Positions 1-6,488 are shown, counted from the first letter of the stretch. The stretch: 10,912 nucleotides of DNA from Embleya sp040605455 (GCF_040605455.1 NZ_JBEXCV010000223.1:1-10912), one strand, 5' to 3'. Numbers and translations: made by a program. The notes: generated from the letters alone by a model not told the origin.

Positions 1-108
1 GTGATCAGCGGCCTGATGGGCACCGCGACGGCGGTCAACGAGCTGATAGGTACCGGGGCAGGACGCCGCGCAGGCGTGGGGCGCGCATCGGGACCTGACG
101 GGACGTGA
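1..108 (+). CDS. Possible 3' end of an upstream gene (partial)
   Basis: The frame beginning at base 1 stays open to a TGA at 106-108 and encodes about 35 residues. The first 15 codons all end in G or C, as expected for coding DNA here, and read as a mildly hydrophobic segment (GLMGTATAVNEL). After about base 45 third-position GC falls and rare-looking codons such as ATA appear, so either the gene's tail is atypical or the real frame changes. I do not recognise the family. It may instead be non-coding DNA upstream of the deacetylase. Confidence 0.22.
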   Translation: MISGLMGTATAVNELIGTGAGRRAGVGRASGPDGT

Positions 109-136
109 GGCCGCCACACGTCGCGAACGCGCCGCC

Positions 137-835
137 GTGGCTGCCGCCGCGCGCAAGTGGGGCCTGGCGGCCGCCCCGATCGCCGCGCCCGCACCACCGG
201 CCACCCGACCGGTGTTGCGGCCCGGCCCGGGTGTGAAGCTGCACGGCGAGCTGCCGGCCGTGGTCCACCGGGTACCCACCGACCAGCGGGTCGTCTTCCT
301 CACCATCGACGACGGCTCGGAGAAGGACCCGGACTTCGCCCGGATGGTCCGCGAACTGAAGGTGCCGTTCAGCGCGTTCGTCAGCGGCCACCTGGTGCGC
401 GAGAACTACGGCTACTTCCGCCGGCTGCACGAGCAGGGCGTGATGGTGAACAACCACACACTCAGCCACCCGGATCTGCGGACCTTGGGCTACGCGCGCC
501 AGCAGCAGGAGATCTGCCGCCAGCAGGACGAGTTGACCCGCGAGATCGGCAGCACACCCAGACTGTTCCGGCCGCCCTACGGCGAGTTCAACGAGGACAC
601 CCTGCACGCCGCGTGGTCCTGCGGGATCGTCGCGTTCCCGATCTGGAACCAGGAGGCGTTTCCGGACCGGATGGAGTATCGCTACGACCACGTCTTCAAG
701 CCGGGCGACATCATCCTCACCCACTTCCGCGGCCCCGGGCAGTGGAAGGGCGACATGACCCAGATGCTCCGCCGGGTCATCGACACGGTCACCCGCCAGG
801 GCTTCGCCCTCGCCCGCCTGGACGACTACCTGTAG
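137..835 (+). CDS. Polysaccharide deacetylase (CE4 / NodB-homology domain)
   Basis: Predicted metal-dependent carbohydrate esterase that removes N- or O-acetyl groups from a polysaccharide, probably at the cell surface. About 232 residues. The CE4 motifs appear in order: TIDDG at 56-60 (D58 candidate base, D59 metal ligand), HTLSH at 107-111 (metal-binding histidines), RPPYG at 145-149, and LTH at 194-196 with the late conserved histidine. The family assignment is therefore firm and the active site looks complete. The start is not firm: GTG at 137 is the only usual start codon between the in-frame TAG at 47-49 and the domain, yet no ribosome site precedes it. Residues 1-25 are Ala/Pro-rich and only weakly resemble a signal peptide, whereas actinomycete relatives normally carry a secretion or lipoprotein signal. 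The natural substrate (chitin oligomer, peptidoglycan, galactosaminoglycan) cannot be read from sequence. Confidence 0.85.
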   Translation: MAAAARKWGLAAAPIAAPAPPATRPVLRPGPGVKLHGELPAVVHRVPTDQRVVFLTIDDGSEKDPDFARMVRELKVPFSAFVSGHLVRENYGYFRRLHEQGVMVNNHTLSHPDLRTLGYARQQQEICRQQDELTREIGSTPRLFRPPYGEFNEDTLHAAWSCGIVAFPIWNQEAFPDRMEYRYDHVFKPGDIILTHFRGPGQWKGDMTQMLRRVIDTVTRQGFALARLDDYL

Positions 836-857
836 CCGTCGGGCGGCGTTCGGCCCC

Positions 858-886
858 CGGATCGGGTCCGGCCCGAGCCGGATCCG
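858..886 (+). terminator. Weak stem-loop after the deacetylase gene
   Basis: A 5-bp stem, TCGGG at 862-866 and CCCGA at 872-876 with a 5-base loop, is flanked by CGGA (858-861) and TCCG (883-886), which could extend it across a bulge. It lies 22 bases after the stop codon. There is no T tract, so this is a possible factor-assisted or weak terminator only. Confidence 0.3.
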
Positions 887-938
887 CCGTGGGCGAAACC
901 CTCTTGGCCCTCGGTACGCACGATGCTTGAGTGGCAGG

Positions 939-1925
939 ATGGAGATCCTGGTGCTCGGCGGTACGGCGTGGGTGGGTCGTGAGGTGTCCCGACAAGCGGT
1001 CGAGCGGGGCCACCGCGTGACGTGCCTCGCGCGCGGCGAGAGTGGCGCGCCCGCCGAAGAAGCCGTGCTCGTGGCCGCCGACCGACGCGATCCCCGGGCG
1101 TACGCACCGCTGCTCGATCGCGAGTGGGACGCGGTGGTCGAGGTGTCCTGGCAGCCCGATTTCGTGCGCGGCGCGCTCGACGCGCTGGCGGATCGGGCCC
1201 GGCACTGGAGCTACGTCTCCTCGATCAACGTGTACGCCTCGCACGCCACGCCGGACGCGGACGAATCCGCCGAGCTCCTGGCGCCGACCACGCTCGGCGA
1301 GGTCGATCGCGAGCTGTACGGCGAGGCGAAGGTGGCCTGCGAGCAGGCTTCGCAGGCCGCGGTGGGCGAGCGACTGATGATCGCGCGCGCCGGCCTGATC
1401 GGCGGTCCGGGCGATCACAGCGGCCGGTCCGGCTACTGGGTGGGACGGGCCGCCCGCGATCCGCACGGCCCGATGCTGGTGCCGGACTCGCCGACGGCGC
1501 AGACCCAGGTCGTCGACGTCCGCGATCTCGCCGGTTGGCTGCTGGACGCCGCGGGAGCGGGCACCGTGGGCACCTACGACGCGGTCGGCCCCACGCTCGC
1601 GTTCGCGGATTGGATCGCGCTCTCCCGCGGCACCGGCGGGCACCACGGTCCGGTGGTCGCCGCCGACCCGCGGTGGCTGCTGGCGCAGGGCGTGATCGAG
1701 TACATGGGCGCGGATTCGCTGGCGATGTGGACGGCCTCGGCGAACTTGGCGGGCCGGTCCGCCCGCACCGGAACGGCCGCGCGCACCGCGGGACTTCGGC
1801 ACCGCCCGCGCTCGGAGCTGCTCGCCGACACCCTGCGCTGGGAGCGCGAACAGGGCCTGGACCGCCCCCGCCGCACCGGCCTCGGCCCGGCCCGCGAACG
1901 CGAACTGCTGGACGCGCTGACGTAG
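939..1925 (+). CDS. NAD-dependent epimerase/dehydratase family protein (extended SDR)
   Basis: Predicted cytoplasmic NAD(P)-binding oxidoreductase or epimerase; the substrate is unknown. The 328-residue protein opens with a Rossmann beta strand and GGTAWVG loop (7-13), carries the SYVSSINVYA strand typical of the family (91-100), and has the catalytic YxxxK pair as YGEAK (Y127, K131). ATG at 939 is preferred to TTG at 927 because the Rossmann strand begins at once after it, as in relatives. No properly spaced ribosome site is visible for either start (an AGG abuts the ATG), so translation from a leaderless or very short-leader mRNA is possible. The gene lies about 100 bases after the deacetylase in the same direction and converges on the DeoR-type regulator. 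Nothing in the sequence ties it to the downstream sugar operon. Confidence 0.85.
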   Translation: MEILVLGGTAWVGREVSRQAVERGHRVTCLARGESGAPAEEAVLVAADRRDPRAYAPLLDREWDAVVEVSWQPDFVRGALDALADRARHWSYVSSINVYASHATPDADESAELLAPTTLGEVDRELYGEAKVACEQASQAAVGERLMIARAGLIGGPGDHSGRSGYWVGRAARDPHGPMLVPDSPTAQTQVVDVRDLAGWLLDAAGAGTVGTYDAVGPTLAFADWIALSRGTGGHHGPVVAADPRWLLAQGVIEYMGADSLAMWTASANLAGRSARTGTAARTAGLRHRPRSELLADTLRWEREQGLDRPRRTGLGPARERELLDALT

Positions 1926-1930
1926 CGGCC

Positions 1931-1948
1931 GGCGACCGAGTGGTCGTT
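1931..1948. terminator. Hairpin between convergent genes
   Basis: CGACC (1933-1937) and GGTCG (1942-1946) form a perfect 5-bp stem with a GAGT loop, extendable by two G-T pairs to 1931 and 1948. It sits in the 46-base gap between the convergent epimerase and DeoR-type genes, where a bidirectional terminator is expected. A GC-rich run with short CCGG repeats (1954-1969) follows and may add structure. Confidence 0.42.
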
Positions 1949-1971
1949 CGCTTCCGGGGCCCGCGCCGGGT

Positions 1972-2730
1972 TCACACCACGGTTACGGTGACGCCCGCCT
2001 CCTCGATCGCGGCCAGTTCCTCCGGCGGGGCGTCCCCGTCGGTGACCAGGTGGCCGATCCGGCTCAGCGGGCAAATCCTCGCCAGGGTCACCTTTCCGAT
2101 CTTGGAGTGGTCCGCGACCACGACGGTGTGACTGCTGCGGTCGGTGAAGGCCCGGTCGGTGGCGGCCTCCAGCTGGTCGTGGGTGGTGCAGCCGTGCGCG
2201 GCGCTGATGCCGTCCACGCCCAGGAACGTCACGTCGGTGAAGTAGTCCGCGAGGGTCTTCTCGGCGATCGGGCCGACCAGTTCGTAGCTTTCGTTGCGCG
2301 CGGTGCCGCCGATGACGACGAGCGTGACGTCCTTGTGCAGGACCATCTCGGCCGCGATGTTCACCGCGTTGGTGACGATGGTGACGGGTCCGCGGTCGGC
2401 GAGGATGCGGGCGATCTCGGTGGCGGTGGATCCTCCCGTCAGCCCGACCACGGCCTTGGCCGGCACCAGTGCGGCGGCGGCCCGGGCGATGGCCAGCTTC
2501 TCCGGTCGGCGGCGCTCGCTGCGGTACTGCATCGGCGTTTCCAGGCCGATGTTGCCCACGGACGCGCCGCCGTGGGTGCGGCGCAACAGGTTCATCGCGT
2601 CCAGGTGCTGGAGGTCGCGCCGAACCGTGGCGCCCGAGACCGTCAATATCTCGGACAGCTCCTCGACGCTCACGCTCCCCTTCGCGGAGACGTGTTCGAG
2701 GATGCGCGCATGGCGCTCAGTTCTCAGCAT
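1972..2730 (-). CDS. DeoR/GlpR-family transcriptional regulator of sugar metabolism
   Basis: Predicted DNA-binding repressor of 252 residues, the usual DeoR-family length. The N-terminal winged helix-turn-helix spans about 5-56 and contains the family signature in VSGATVRRDLQHLDAMNLLRRTHGGA (about 31-56). The C-terminal sugar-phosphate sensor domain (about 77-235, ISOCOT-like fold) shows TGGSTATEIA (98-107), TNAVNIA (120-126), a VIGG turn (139-142), and FLGVDGI followed by HDQLEAATDRA (169-194). Members of this family usually release DNA on binding a phosphorylated sugar. The ATG at 2730 is chosen because the HTH begins at the usual distance and a promoter is positioned for transcription to begin at that A. 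It is divergent from the GH114 gene, so that gene and its own promoter are natural targets; control of the transporter operon is inference. The reading frame continues upstream antisense to the GH114 gene, a high-GC artefact. Confidence 0.93.
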   Translation of the reverse strand: MLRTERHARILEHVSAKGSVSVEELSEILTVSGATVRRDLQHLDAMNLLRRTHGGASVGNIGLETPMQYRSERRRPEKLAIARAAAALVPAKAVVGLTGGSTATEIARILADRGPVTIVTNAVNIAAEMVLHKDVTLVVIGGTARNESYELVGPIAEKTLADYFTDVTFLGVDGISAAHGCTTHDQLEAATDRAFTDRSSHTVVVADHSKIGKVTLARICPLSRIGHLVTDGDAPPEELAAIEEAGVTVTVV

Positions 2731-2731
2731 G

Positions 2732-2838
2732 TGCGCAGCATATCCGTGCGCATTCGCGCAGTCACCGGGATTCCTGGAGCGGGTTCGATACGCGATATTC
2801 CGGCGTCGGAGCGACATCTCTTCTGCGCACCCTGCGCA
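2732..2838. promoter_or_regulatory. Candidate operator cluster: four TGCGCA palindromes
   Basis: The self-complementary hexamer TGCGCA occurs at 2732-2737, 2747-2752, 2824-2829 and 2833-2838, with a one-mismatch copy (CGCGCA) at 2755-2760. The first pair overlaps the -10 and spacer of the regulator's promoter. The second pair ends 11 bases before the -35 of the divergent GH114 promoter. The arrangement fits binding sites for the adjacent DeoR-type protein acting on both promoters. The hexamer also occurs by chance inside genes (for example 3452, 8257, 8847, 10120), so the clustering, not the motif alone, is the evidence. Confidence 0.4.
2737..2765 (-). promoter_or_regulatory. Promoter of the DeoR-type gene, likely leaderless
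   Basis: Reading the minus strand, GTGACT (2765-2760, -35-like) is followed after exactly 17 bases by TATGCT (2742-2737, fits TAnnnT). Seven bases downstream is the A of the regulator's ATG at 2730, so the transcript could begin at the start codon. No Shine-Dalgarno sequence is present, consistent with leaderless translation, which is common in actinomycetes. Confidence 0.5.
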
Positions 2839-2849
2839 AAGACGATCCC

Positions 2850-2878
2850 TTGACATGACGAATGTTGCTCGATTTACT
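2850..2878 (+). promoter_or_regulatory. Sigma-70-type promoter for the GH114 gene
   Basis: A perfect TTGACA (2850-2855) is separated by 17 bases from TTTACT (2873-2878), which matches the -10 consensus at four of six positions including the key A and final T. The local sequence is AT-richer than the surrounding genes. Transcription would begin near 2885, giving a leader of about 143 bases before the GH114 start codon. Confidence 0.6.
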
Positions 2879-2883
2879 GCTGC

Positions 2884-3015
2884 GACGCCGAGGGCAGTGC
2901 ATTCGGCGTCAAAGGTACGCCCAGCCGGTAGGCGGCGCGAAGCCGCAAGCCCGGACAAAGTCGCCAGGATGTCCGCGATGTTTGCGGACCTCCGAGGCGG
3001 GGACGTGTCCTCCGC
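2884..3015 (+). promoter_or_regulatory. Structured 5' leader of the GH114 gene
   Basis: The predicted leader contains four inverted repeats in a row: GACGCCG/CGGCGTC (2884-2890 and 2904-2910, 13-base loop), GCGGC/GCCGC (2932-2936 and 2942-2946, GCGAA loop), GTCCGC/GCGGAC (2971-2976 and 2984-2989, 7-base loop), and GCGGGGAC with GTCC-T-CCGC (2997-3015, one bulge). The last ends five bases before the GGAG ribosome site at 3020-3023. The first lies at the expected transcription start and could instead be an operator. I recognise no known riboswitch class. The rest of the 2731-3027 gap holds the two promoters and the TGCGCA cluster. Confidence 0.4.
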
Positions 3016-3027
3016 ATCTGGAGTTCG

Positions 3028-3909
3028 ATGATGAACACCTTCCTCCCGCGCAGATCGGCCCGACGCCTCGCCGCAGTCACGGCGACCACCGCGGCGATCG
3101 CGGGCACCCTGTTCCTCTCGGCGTCCGCCGACGCGAGTAACGCTCCGGGCTCGAGCACCAAGGCGAGCACGAACGCCGCCGCGACCGCGAAGGCCGCCGC
3201 GATCCCCCTGCCGCCGACGCACGCGAACTTCGACTACCAGATCGGCGGCGCCTACACCCCGCCGGCCGGAGTCGACGTGGTCACCCGCGATCACAGCGCC
3301 ACGCCGGCGCCCGGGCTCTACAACATCTGTTACGTCAACGCCTTCCAGGCCCAGCCCAACGCGGAAGGCGACTGGCCCGCCGACGTGTTGTTGCGCCGCG
3401 GCGACGGCTCGATCGTCTACGACGGCCAATGGAAGGAGGCCCTGCTCGACCTGCGCACCGCCGACAAGCGCACCGCCGTCGCCCAGAAGGTCGACGCCCT
3501 GATCGACGAATGCGCGGGCAAGGGCTTCCAGGCCGTCGAGCCGGACAACTACGACAGCTTCACCCGCTCCGAGGGTCTGCTCAACGACGGGAACGCCCAG
3601 GACTACATCGCGTTGCTCTCCGCCCACGCGCACCAACGCGGATTGGCGATCGGCCAGAAGAACACCCCCGAACTGGCCGCGAACCGCACGGCCCTGGGAC
3701 TCGACTTCGCCGTCGCCGAGGAATGCGGCCAGTGGAAGGAATGCAGCGACTACACCGATCACTTCGGCGACAACGTGATCGTGATCGAGTACACCGCGAA
3801 GGGCTTGTCCAACGCGTGCTCGCAGTGGGGCGACAAGCTCAGCATCGTTCGCCGTGACCTCGGCGTCAGTCCCGTAGGGGACGGGAAGTACGTGCGCGAG
3901 ACCTGCTGA
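3028..3909 (+). CDS. Secreted GH114-family protein (endo-alpha-1,4-polygalactosaminidase-like)
   Basis: Predicted extracellular glycosidase of 293 residues. GH114 founding members cleave alpha-1,4-galactosamine polymers. The N-terminus has an Arg-rich n-region, a hydrophobic stretch (about 14-32) and an ADA site giving likely cleavage after residue 36, then an Ala/Ser/Thr-rich linker (37-59). The catalytic (beta/alpha)8-type domain starts near FDYQIGGAY (68-76). Family blocks seen are CYVNAFQAQP (101-110), a DVLLR-type strand (119-123), DLRT (141-144), GFQAVEPDN (166-174), IGQKN (208-212), and AVAEECGQW (228-236). Acidic residues in EPDN and AEE are catalytic candidates. GGAG at 3020-3023 is seven bases from the second ATG (3031) and four from the first (3028), so 3031 may be the true start, changing the protein by one residue. 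It has its own promoter, and a stem-loop follows it. The substrate is inferred from family, not proven. Confidence 0.85.
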   Translation: MMNTFLPRRSARRLAAVTATTAAIAGTLFLSASADASNAPGSSTKASTNAAATAKAAAIPLPPTHANFDYQIGGAYTPPAGVDVVTRDHSATPAPGLYNICYVNAFQAQPNAEGDWPADVLLRRGDGSIVYDGQWKEALLDLRTADKRTAVAQKVDALIDECAGKGFQAVEPDNYDSFTRSEGLLNDGNAQDYIALLSAHAHQRGLAIGQKNTPELAANRTALGLDFAVAEECGQWKECSDYTDHFGDNVIVIEYTAKGLSNACSQWGDKLSIVRRDLGVSPVGDGKYVRETC

Positions 3910-3923
3910 TTTCCCCACCGCCC

Positions 3924-3974
3924 GCGGCCCGGCACGCCGTTCGTTCGCATCCGGAGCCGGGCCGCGTGCCCGGC
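3924..3974 (+). terminator. Terminator-like inverted repeats after GH114 gene
   Basis: GCGGCCCGGC (3924-3933) and its exact reverse complement GCCGGGCCGC (3956-3965) form a perfect 10-bp stem with a 22-base loop, 14 bases after the stop codon. The right arm can alternatively pair onward: GCCGGGC (3956-3962) with GCCCGGC (3968-3974), loop CGCGT. No T tract follows. The two folds exclude each other. A factor-dependent or intrinsic GC-type terminator is the likely role. Confidence 0.5.
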
Positions 3975-4150
3975 CCGCCGCGCGCCCTCGCCGCGGCTGC
4001 GGCCCCCGCCCCACCGGCGCCTGCGGACATGTGTCCCGAGCGCGCGTTCGCCCCGATCGCCGTCCCCGGGTCCGCCCGTGCCGCCGATCCGTGCGCCCGC
4101 GCGACCCCCTCCGCCCGTCCCCGCCCCGGCGTGAGTGGCCCCCTTCCCTC

Positions 4151-4171
4151 GTCCCGCGCGCACCGCGGGAC
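4151..4171. repeat. 8-bp inverted repeat upstream of the sugar-importer operon
   Basis: GTCCCGCG (4151-4158) and CGCGGGAC (4164-4171) are exact reverse complements separated by CGCAC. The element lies 26 bases before the GGAGG of the solute-binding-protein gene, so it is placed either as an operator or as an RNA hairpin in the operon leader. Actinomycete sugar-importer operons are usually controlled by a repressor acting at such a place, but this sequence does not match an operator I know. Confidence 0.4.
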
Positions 4172-4197
4172 CGGGCTCACGCGTTTCGAAGTCTCCT

Positions 4198-4202
4198 GGA
4201 GG
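4198..4202 (+). promoter_or_regulatory. Ribosome binding site fixing the binding-protein start
   Basis: GGAGG lies four bases before the GTG at 4207. This selects that GTG over an in-frame upstream ATG at 4135, which has no such site and would put about 24 extra residues before the signal peptide. Confidence 0.75.
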
Positions 4203-4206
4203 TCCA

Positions 4207-5523
4207 GTGGTTTTCGGCCGGCACCATCCCGCAGGTCCCTCCCGCCGCGGCGTGCTGCGCGTCGGCGCCGGGGCCGCGGTCGCCGCGGCGCTGTCCGCGT
4301 GCGCCGGCACCGACGGCGGCGTGGGCGCCGACGGGCGCGTCACCATCGAGATGTGGCACGGCCAGACGGACACCGGCCGCGCGGCCCTGGAGGGCCTGGT
4401 GGAGAAGTTCCACCGCGCCCAGTCCGGCATCCGGGTCGACCTCGGCGGCGGCGTGCTCGCCGACGCGATGTTGCAGAAGATCACCGCCGCACTCGCCGCC
4501 GGCTCCTACCCCGACATCGCCTACGTCTTCGGCTCCGACCTGGCCGGAGTCGCCCGCAGCCCCAAGGTCGTCGACCTGAGCGAGACTCTGCACTCGGGTC
4601 CCACCCCCTGGGAGAACTACTGGGAGTCCGCCCGGGCGGCGGTGACCGTCAACGGCAAGGTGCGGGCGGCGCCCGCCGTACTGGACGCGCTCGCGGTGAT
4701 CTGCAACAAGCGGCTGTTCGAGGACGCCGGCGTCCCGCTGCCGCAGCCGGGCTGGACCTGGAACGACTTCCTGGCCACGGCGCAGCGGCTGACCGACGCG
4801 CAGCGCGGCGTCTTCGGCACCGGCTGGCCGGGGGTGGGCGACGAGGACACCGTGTGGCGGCTGTGGCCGATGGTGTGGGACCTGGGCGGCGACGTGGTCG
4901 CCGCGGACGGTCGCAACATCGGCTTCAAGGACGTCGGGGTGCGCGCGCTGGAGACCGTGGACGCGCTCGCCCGGAGCAAGAGCGTCTACATCGACCCCAA
5001 GCCCGGCAGCGAGCAGATGTACCAGGTCTTCGGGTCCGGCCGGATGGGCATGGTGCTGACCGGCCCGTGGCAGATCCCGGACATCACCCAGGCGGAGATC
5101 GACTACCACGTGGTGCCGCTGCCCACCTACAGCGGCCGACCGCTGACCATCTGCGCGCCGGACACCTGGACGGTCTTCGACAACGGTGGCACCCGGGTAC
5201 GAGCCGCGCGCACCTTCGTGTCCTGGCTGAACCAGCCGGATCAGGATGTCATCTGGGACGTCGAGGCCGGCAGCCTGCCGCTGAGTCGGGCCGGCGAAGC
5301 CAGGTCCGAGTGGCGTGAGCACGCCGCGCGGACCAACGGCCTGGAGGTGTTCACCAAGGCCCTGGAGACCGCGCGTGTGCGTCCCGTGCACCCCGCCTAC
5401 CCGCAGATCTCGATGGCGCTCGGCGAGGCCATCGTCTCCGTGCTGCTCGGCAAGAGCAGTCCGACCCGGGCATTGAACCGCTGCGCCGCCGCGGCCAAGG
5501 CCGCCCTCGTGATACCGCGTTGA
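4207..5523 (+). CDS. Extracellular sugar-binding lipoprotein of an ABC importer (SBP family 1)
   Basis: Predicted lipid-anchored receptor that captures a sugar or oligosaccharide outside the membrane and passes it to the two permeases encoded next. Of 438 residues, the N-terminus has a Tat-like S-R-R-G-V-L-R (12-18), a hydrophobic Ala/Gly stretch and a lipobox L-S-A-C (29-32) with C32 as the lipidation site. Family features follow: VTIEMWHG (45-52), EKFH near 66-69, YPDIAYVFGSDL (101-112), ICNKRLFEDAGV (165-176), GWTWNDF (182-188), and GRMGMVLTGPWQIPD (278-292). The aromatic-rich domain (W50, W135, W139, W183, W185, W207, W217, W220, W224, W288, W321) fits carbohydrate stacking. The length is normal. 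It is the first gene of the transport operon, with 11 bases to the next start. The ligand is not predictable from sequence alone. Confidence 0.93.
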   Translation: MVFGRHHPAGPSRRGVLRVGAGAAVAAALSACAGTDGGVGADGRVTIEMWHGQTDTGRAALEGLVEKFHRAQSGIRVDLGGGVLADAMLQKITAALAAGSYPDIAYVFGSDLAGVARSPKVVDLSETLHSGPTPWENYWESARAAVTVNGKVRAAPAVLDALAVICNKRLFEDAGVPLPQPGWTWNDFLATAQRLTDAQRGVFGTGWPGVGDEDTVWRLWPMVWDLGGDVVAADGRNIGFKDVGVRALETVDALARSKSVYIDPKPGSEQMYQVFGSGRMGMVLTGPWQIPDITQAEIDYHVVPLPTYSGRPLTICAPDTWTVFDNGGTRVRAARTFVSWLNQPDQDVIWDVEAGSLPLSRAGEARSEWREHAARTNGLEVFTKALETARVRPVHPAYPQISMALGEAIVSVLLGKSSPTRALNRCAAAAKAALVIPR

Positions 5524-5534
5524 GGAGCCCTCCC

Positions 5535-6488
5535 ATGTCATCACTGCCCGCTCCACTCACGCTCTCGGACCAGGATCGACAACGACGCACGCTGCGCGGC
5601 AGACGCCGGCGCGAGTCGGCGACCGCGTGGACGTACATCCTTCCGGCCGTCGTGGTCATCCTGGGTCTGAGCGTGGTGCCGTTCATCTGGTCGCTGCTGC
5701 TCTCCTTCCGGGCCGACGACCTGGTCACGCCCAGCCGCTGGGTCGGCCTGGACAACTACGACGCGCTGACCCAGGACCCGCACTTCGGCCAGGCCGTGCG
5801 CAACACGCTGCTGTACACCGTGCTGTACGTGCCGCTGAGCATGGCCTTCGGGCTGTTCCTGGCACTGGTGTTGAACCGGCGCATCCGGCTGGTGGGTCTG
5901 TACCGCACGCTGATCTTCGTGCCGTTCATCATCTCGGCCACGGCCCAGGGGGTGCTGTTCTCCTTCATCCTGGACCCGGAGTTCGGCGCGGCCAACTCGG
6001 TCCTGCACGCGCTGGGGATCGGCCGGCAGGGCTTTCTCACCGACCCCGGGCAGGCCCTGCCGGTGCTGGTGGCGATCTCGGTGTGGAGCGGTACCGGCTT
6101 CTGCGTGGTGATCTACCTCGCGGCGCTCCAGGACGTACCGCCGTCGCTGCTGGAGGCGGCCCGACTCGACGGCGCCGGGCGGTGGCAACTGCTGCGCCAC
6201 GTGGTGCTGCCCACGCTCACGCCGGTCACCGTCTTCCTGCTGCTGTGGCAGACGATCAACGCGCTGCAGGTCTTCGACCTGGTGTATGTGACCACCAAGG
6301 GCGGCCCGTTGGGCTCGACCACCGTCATCGTCTACTTCATCTGGGAACAGGCGTTCAAGAACTTCACCGCCGGCTACGGCGCGGCGGCCGCCTACGTGCT
6401 CGCCGTCGCCCTGCTGGTGGTCGGGGTGGGCATGCGGTTCGTGCGCGGTCGCAAGCCCGCCGCCGCCGTCGAGGGGGCCGCGCGATGA
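5535..6488 (+). CDS. Sugar ABC transporter permease, MalF/UgpA type
   Basis: Integral membrane subunit forming half of the importer channel. The 317-residue protein has a basic cytoplasmic N-terminus (15-27) and six hydrophobic segments at about 34-57, 91-113, 120-148, 175-197, 226-245 and 282-303. The cytoplasmic coupling loop carries the EAA signature as EAARLDGAGRWQLLRHVVLP (207-226), which docks the ATPase. ATG at 5535 is chosen over TTG at 5520 because GAGGAG at 5522-5527, overlapping the previous stop codon, lies seven bases before it. The last four bases (ATGA) overlap the next permease start, so the two are probably translationally coupled. The pairing, with this subunit first, is the usual CUT1 order. 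Confidence 0.94.
   Translation: MSSLPAPLTLSDQDRQRRTLRGRRRRESATAWTYILPAVVVILGLSVVPFIWSLLLSFRADDLVTPSRWVGLDNYDALTQDPHFGQAVRNTLLYTVLYVPLSMAFGLFLALVLNRRIRLVGLYRTLIFVPFIISATAQGVLFSFILDPEFGAANSVLHALGIGRQGFLTDPGQALPVLVAISVWSGTGFCVVIYLAALQDVPPSLLEAARLDGAGRWQLLRHVVLPTLTPVTVFLLLWQTINALQVFDLVYVTTKGGPLGSTTVIVYFIWEQAFKNFTAGYGAAAAYVLAVALLVVGVGMRFVRGRKPAAAVEGAAR

Larger units (their letters stand above)
3975..4206. other. Very GC-rich intergenic stretch upstream of the importer operon
   Basis: This span carries the leader region of the importer operon. Open frames on both strands look like composition artefacts. I see no clear -35/-10 pair. The recognisable elements are an 8-bp inverted repeat (4151-4171), a TTCGAA palindrome near 4185-4190, and the ribosome site at 4198-4202. 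Confidence 0.4.

Noticed and set aside
927..938. TTG at 927 as start of the epimerase gene.
   Set aside because: It adds four residues before the Rossmann strand, with no ribosome site; ATG 939 fits the family better.
2731..4014. Minus-strand open frame extending the DeoR-type protein far upstream, antisense to the GH114 gene.
   Set aside because: High-GC composition leaves antisense frames open. The family HTH begins right after the ATG at 2730, and the extension is low-complexity Arg/Gly/Ala sequence without family features.
4135..4206. Upstream in-frame ATG (4135) as start of the solute-binding protein.
   Set aside because: No ribosome site precedes it, it would put a Pro/Arg-rich tail before the Tat/lipoprotein signal, and GTG 4207 has GGAGG four bases upstream.
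4177..5556. Long minus-strand open frame opposite the binding-protein gene.
   Set aside because: It is His/Gly/Arg/Val-rich with no recognisable domain, while the plus strand encodes a full, motif-complete binding protein.
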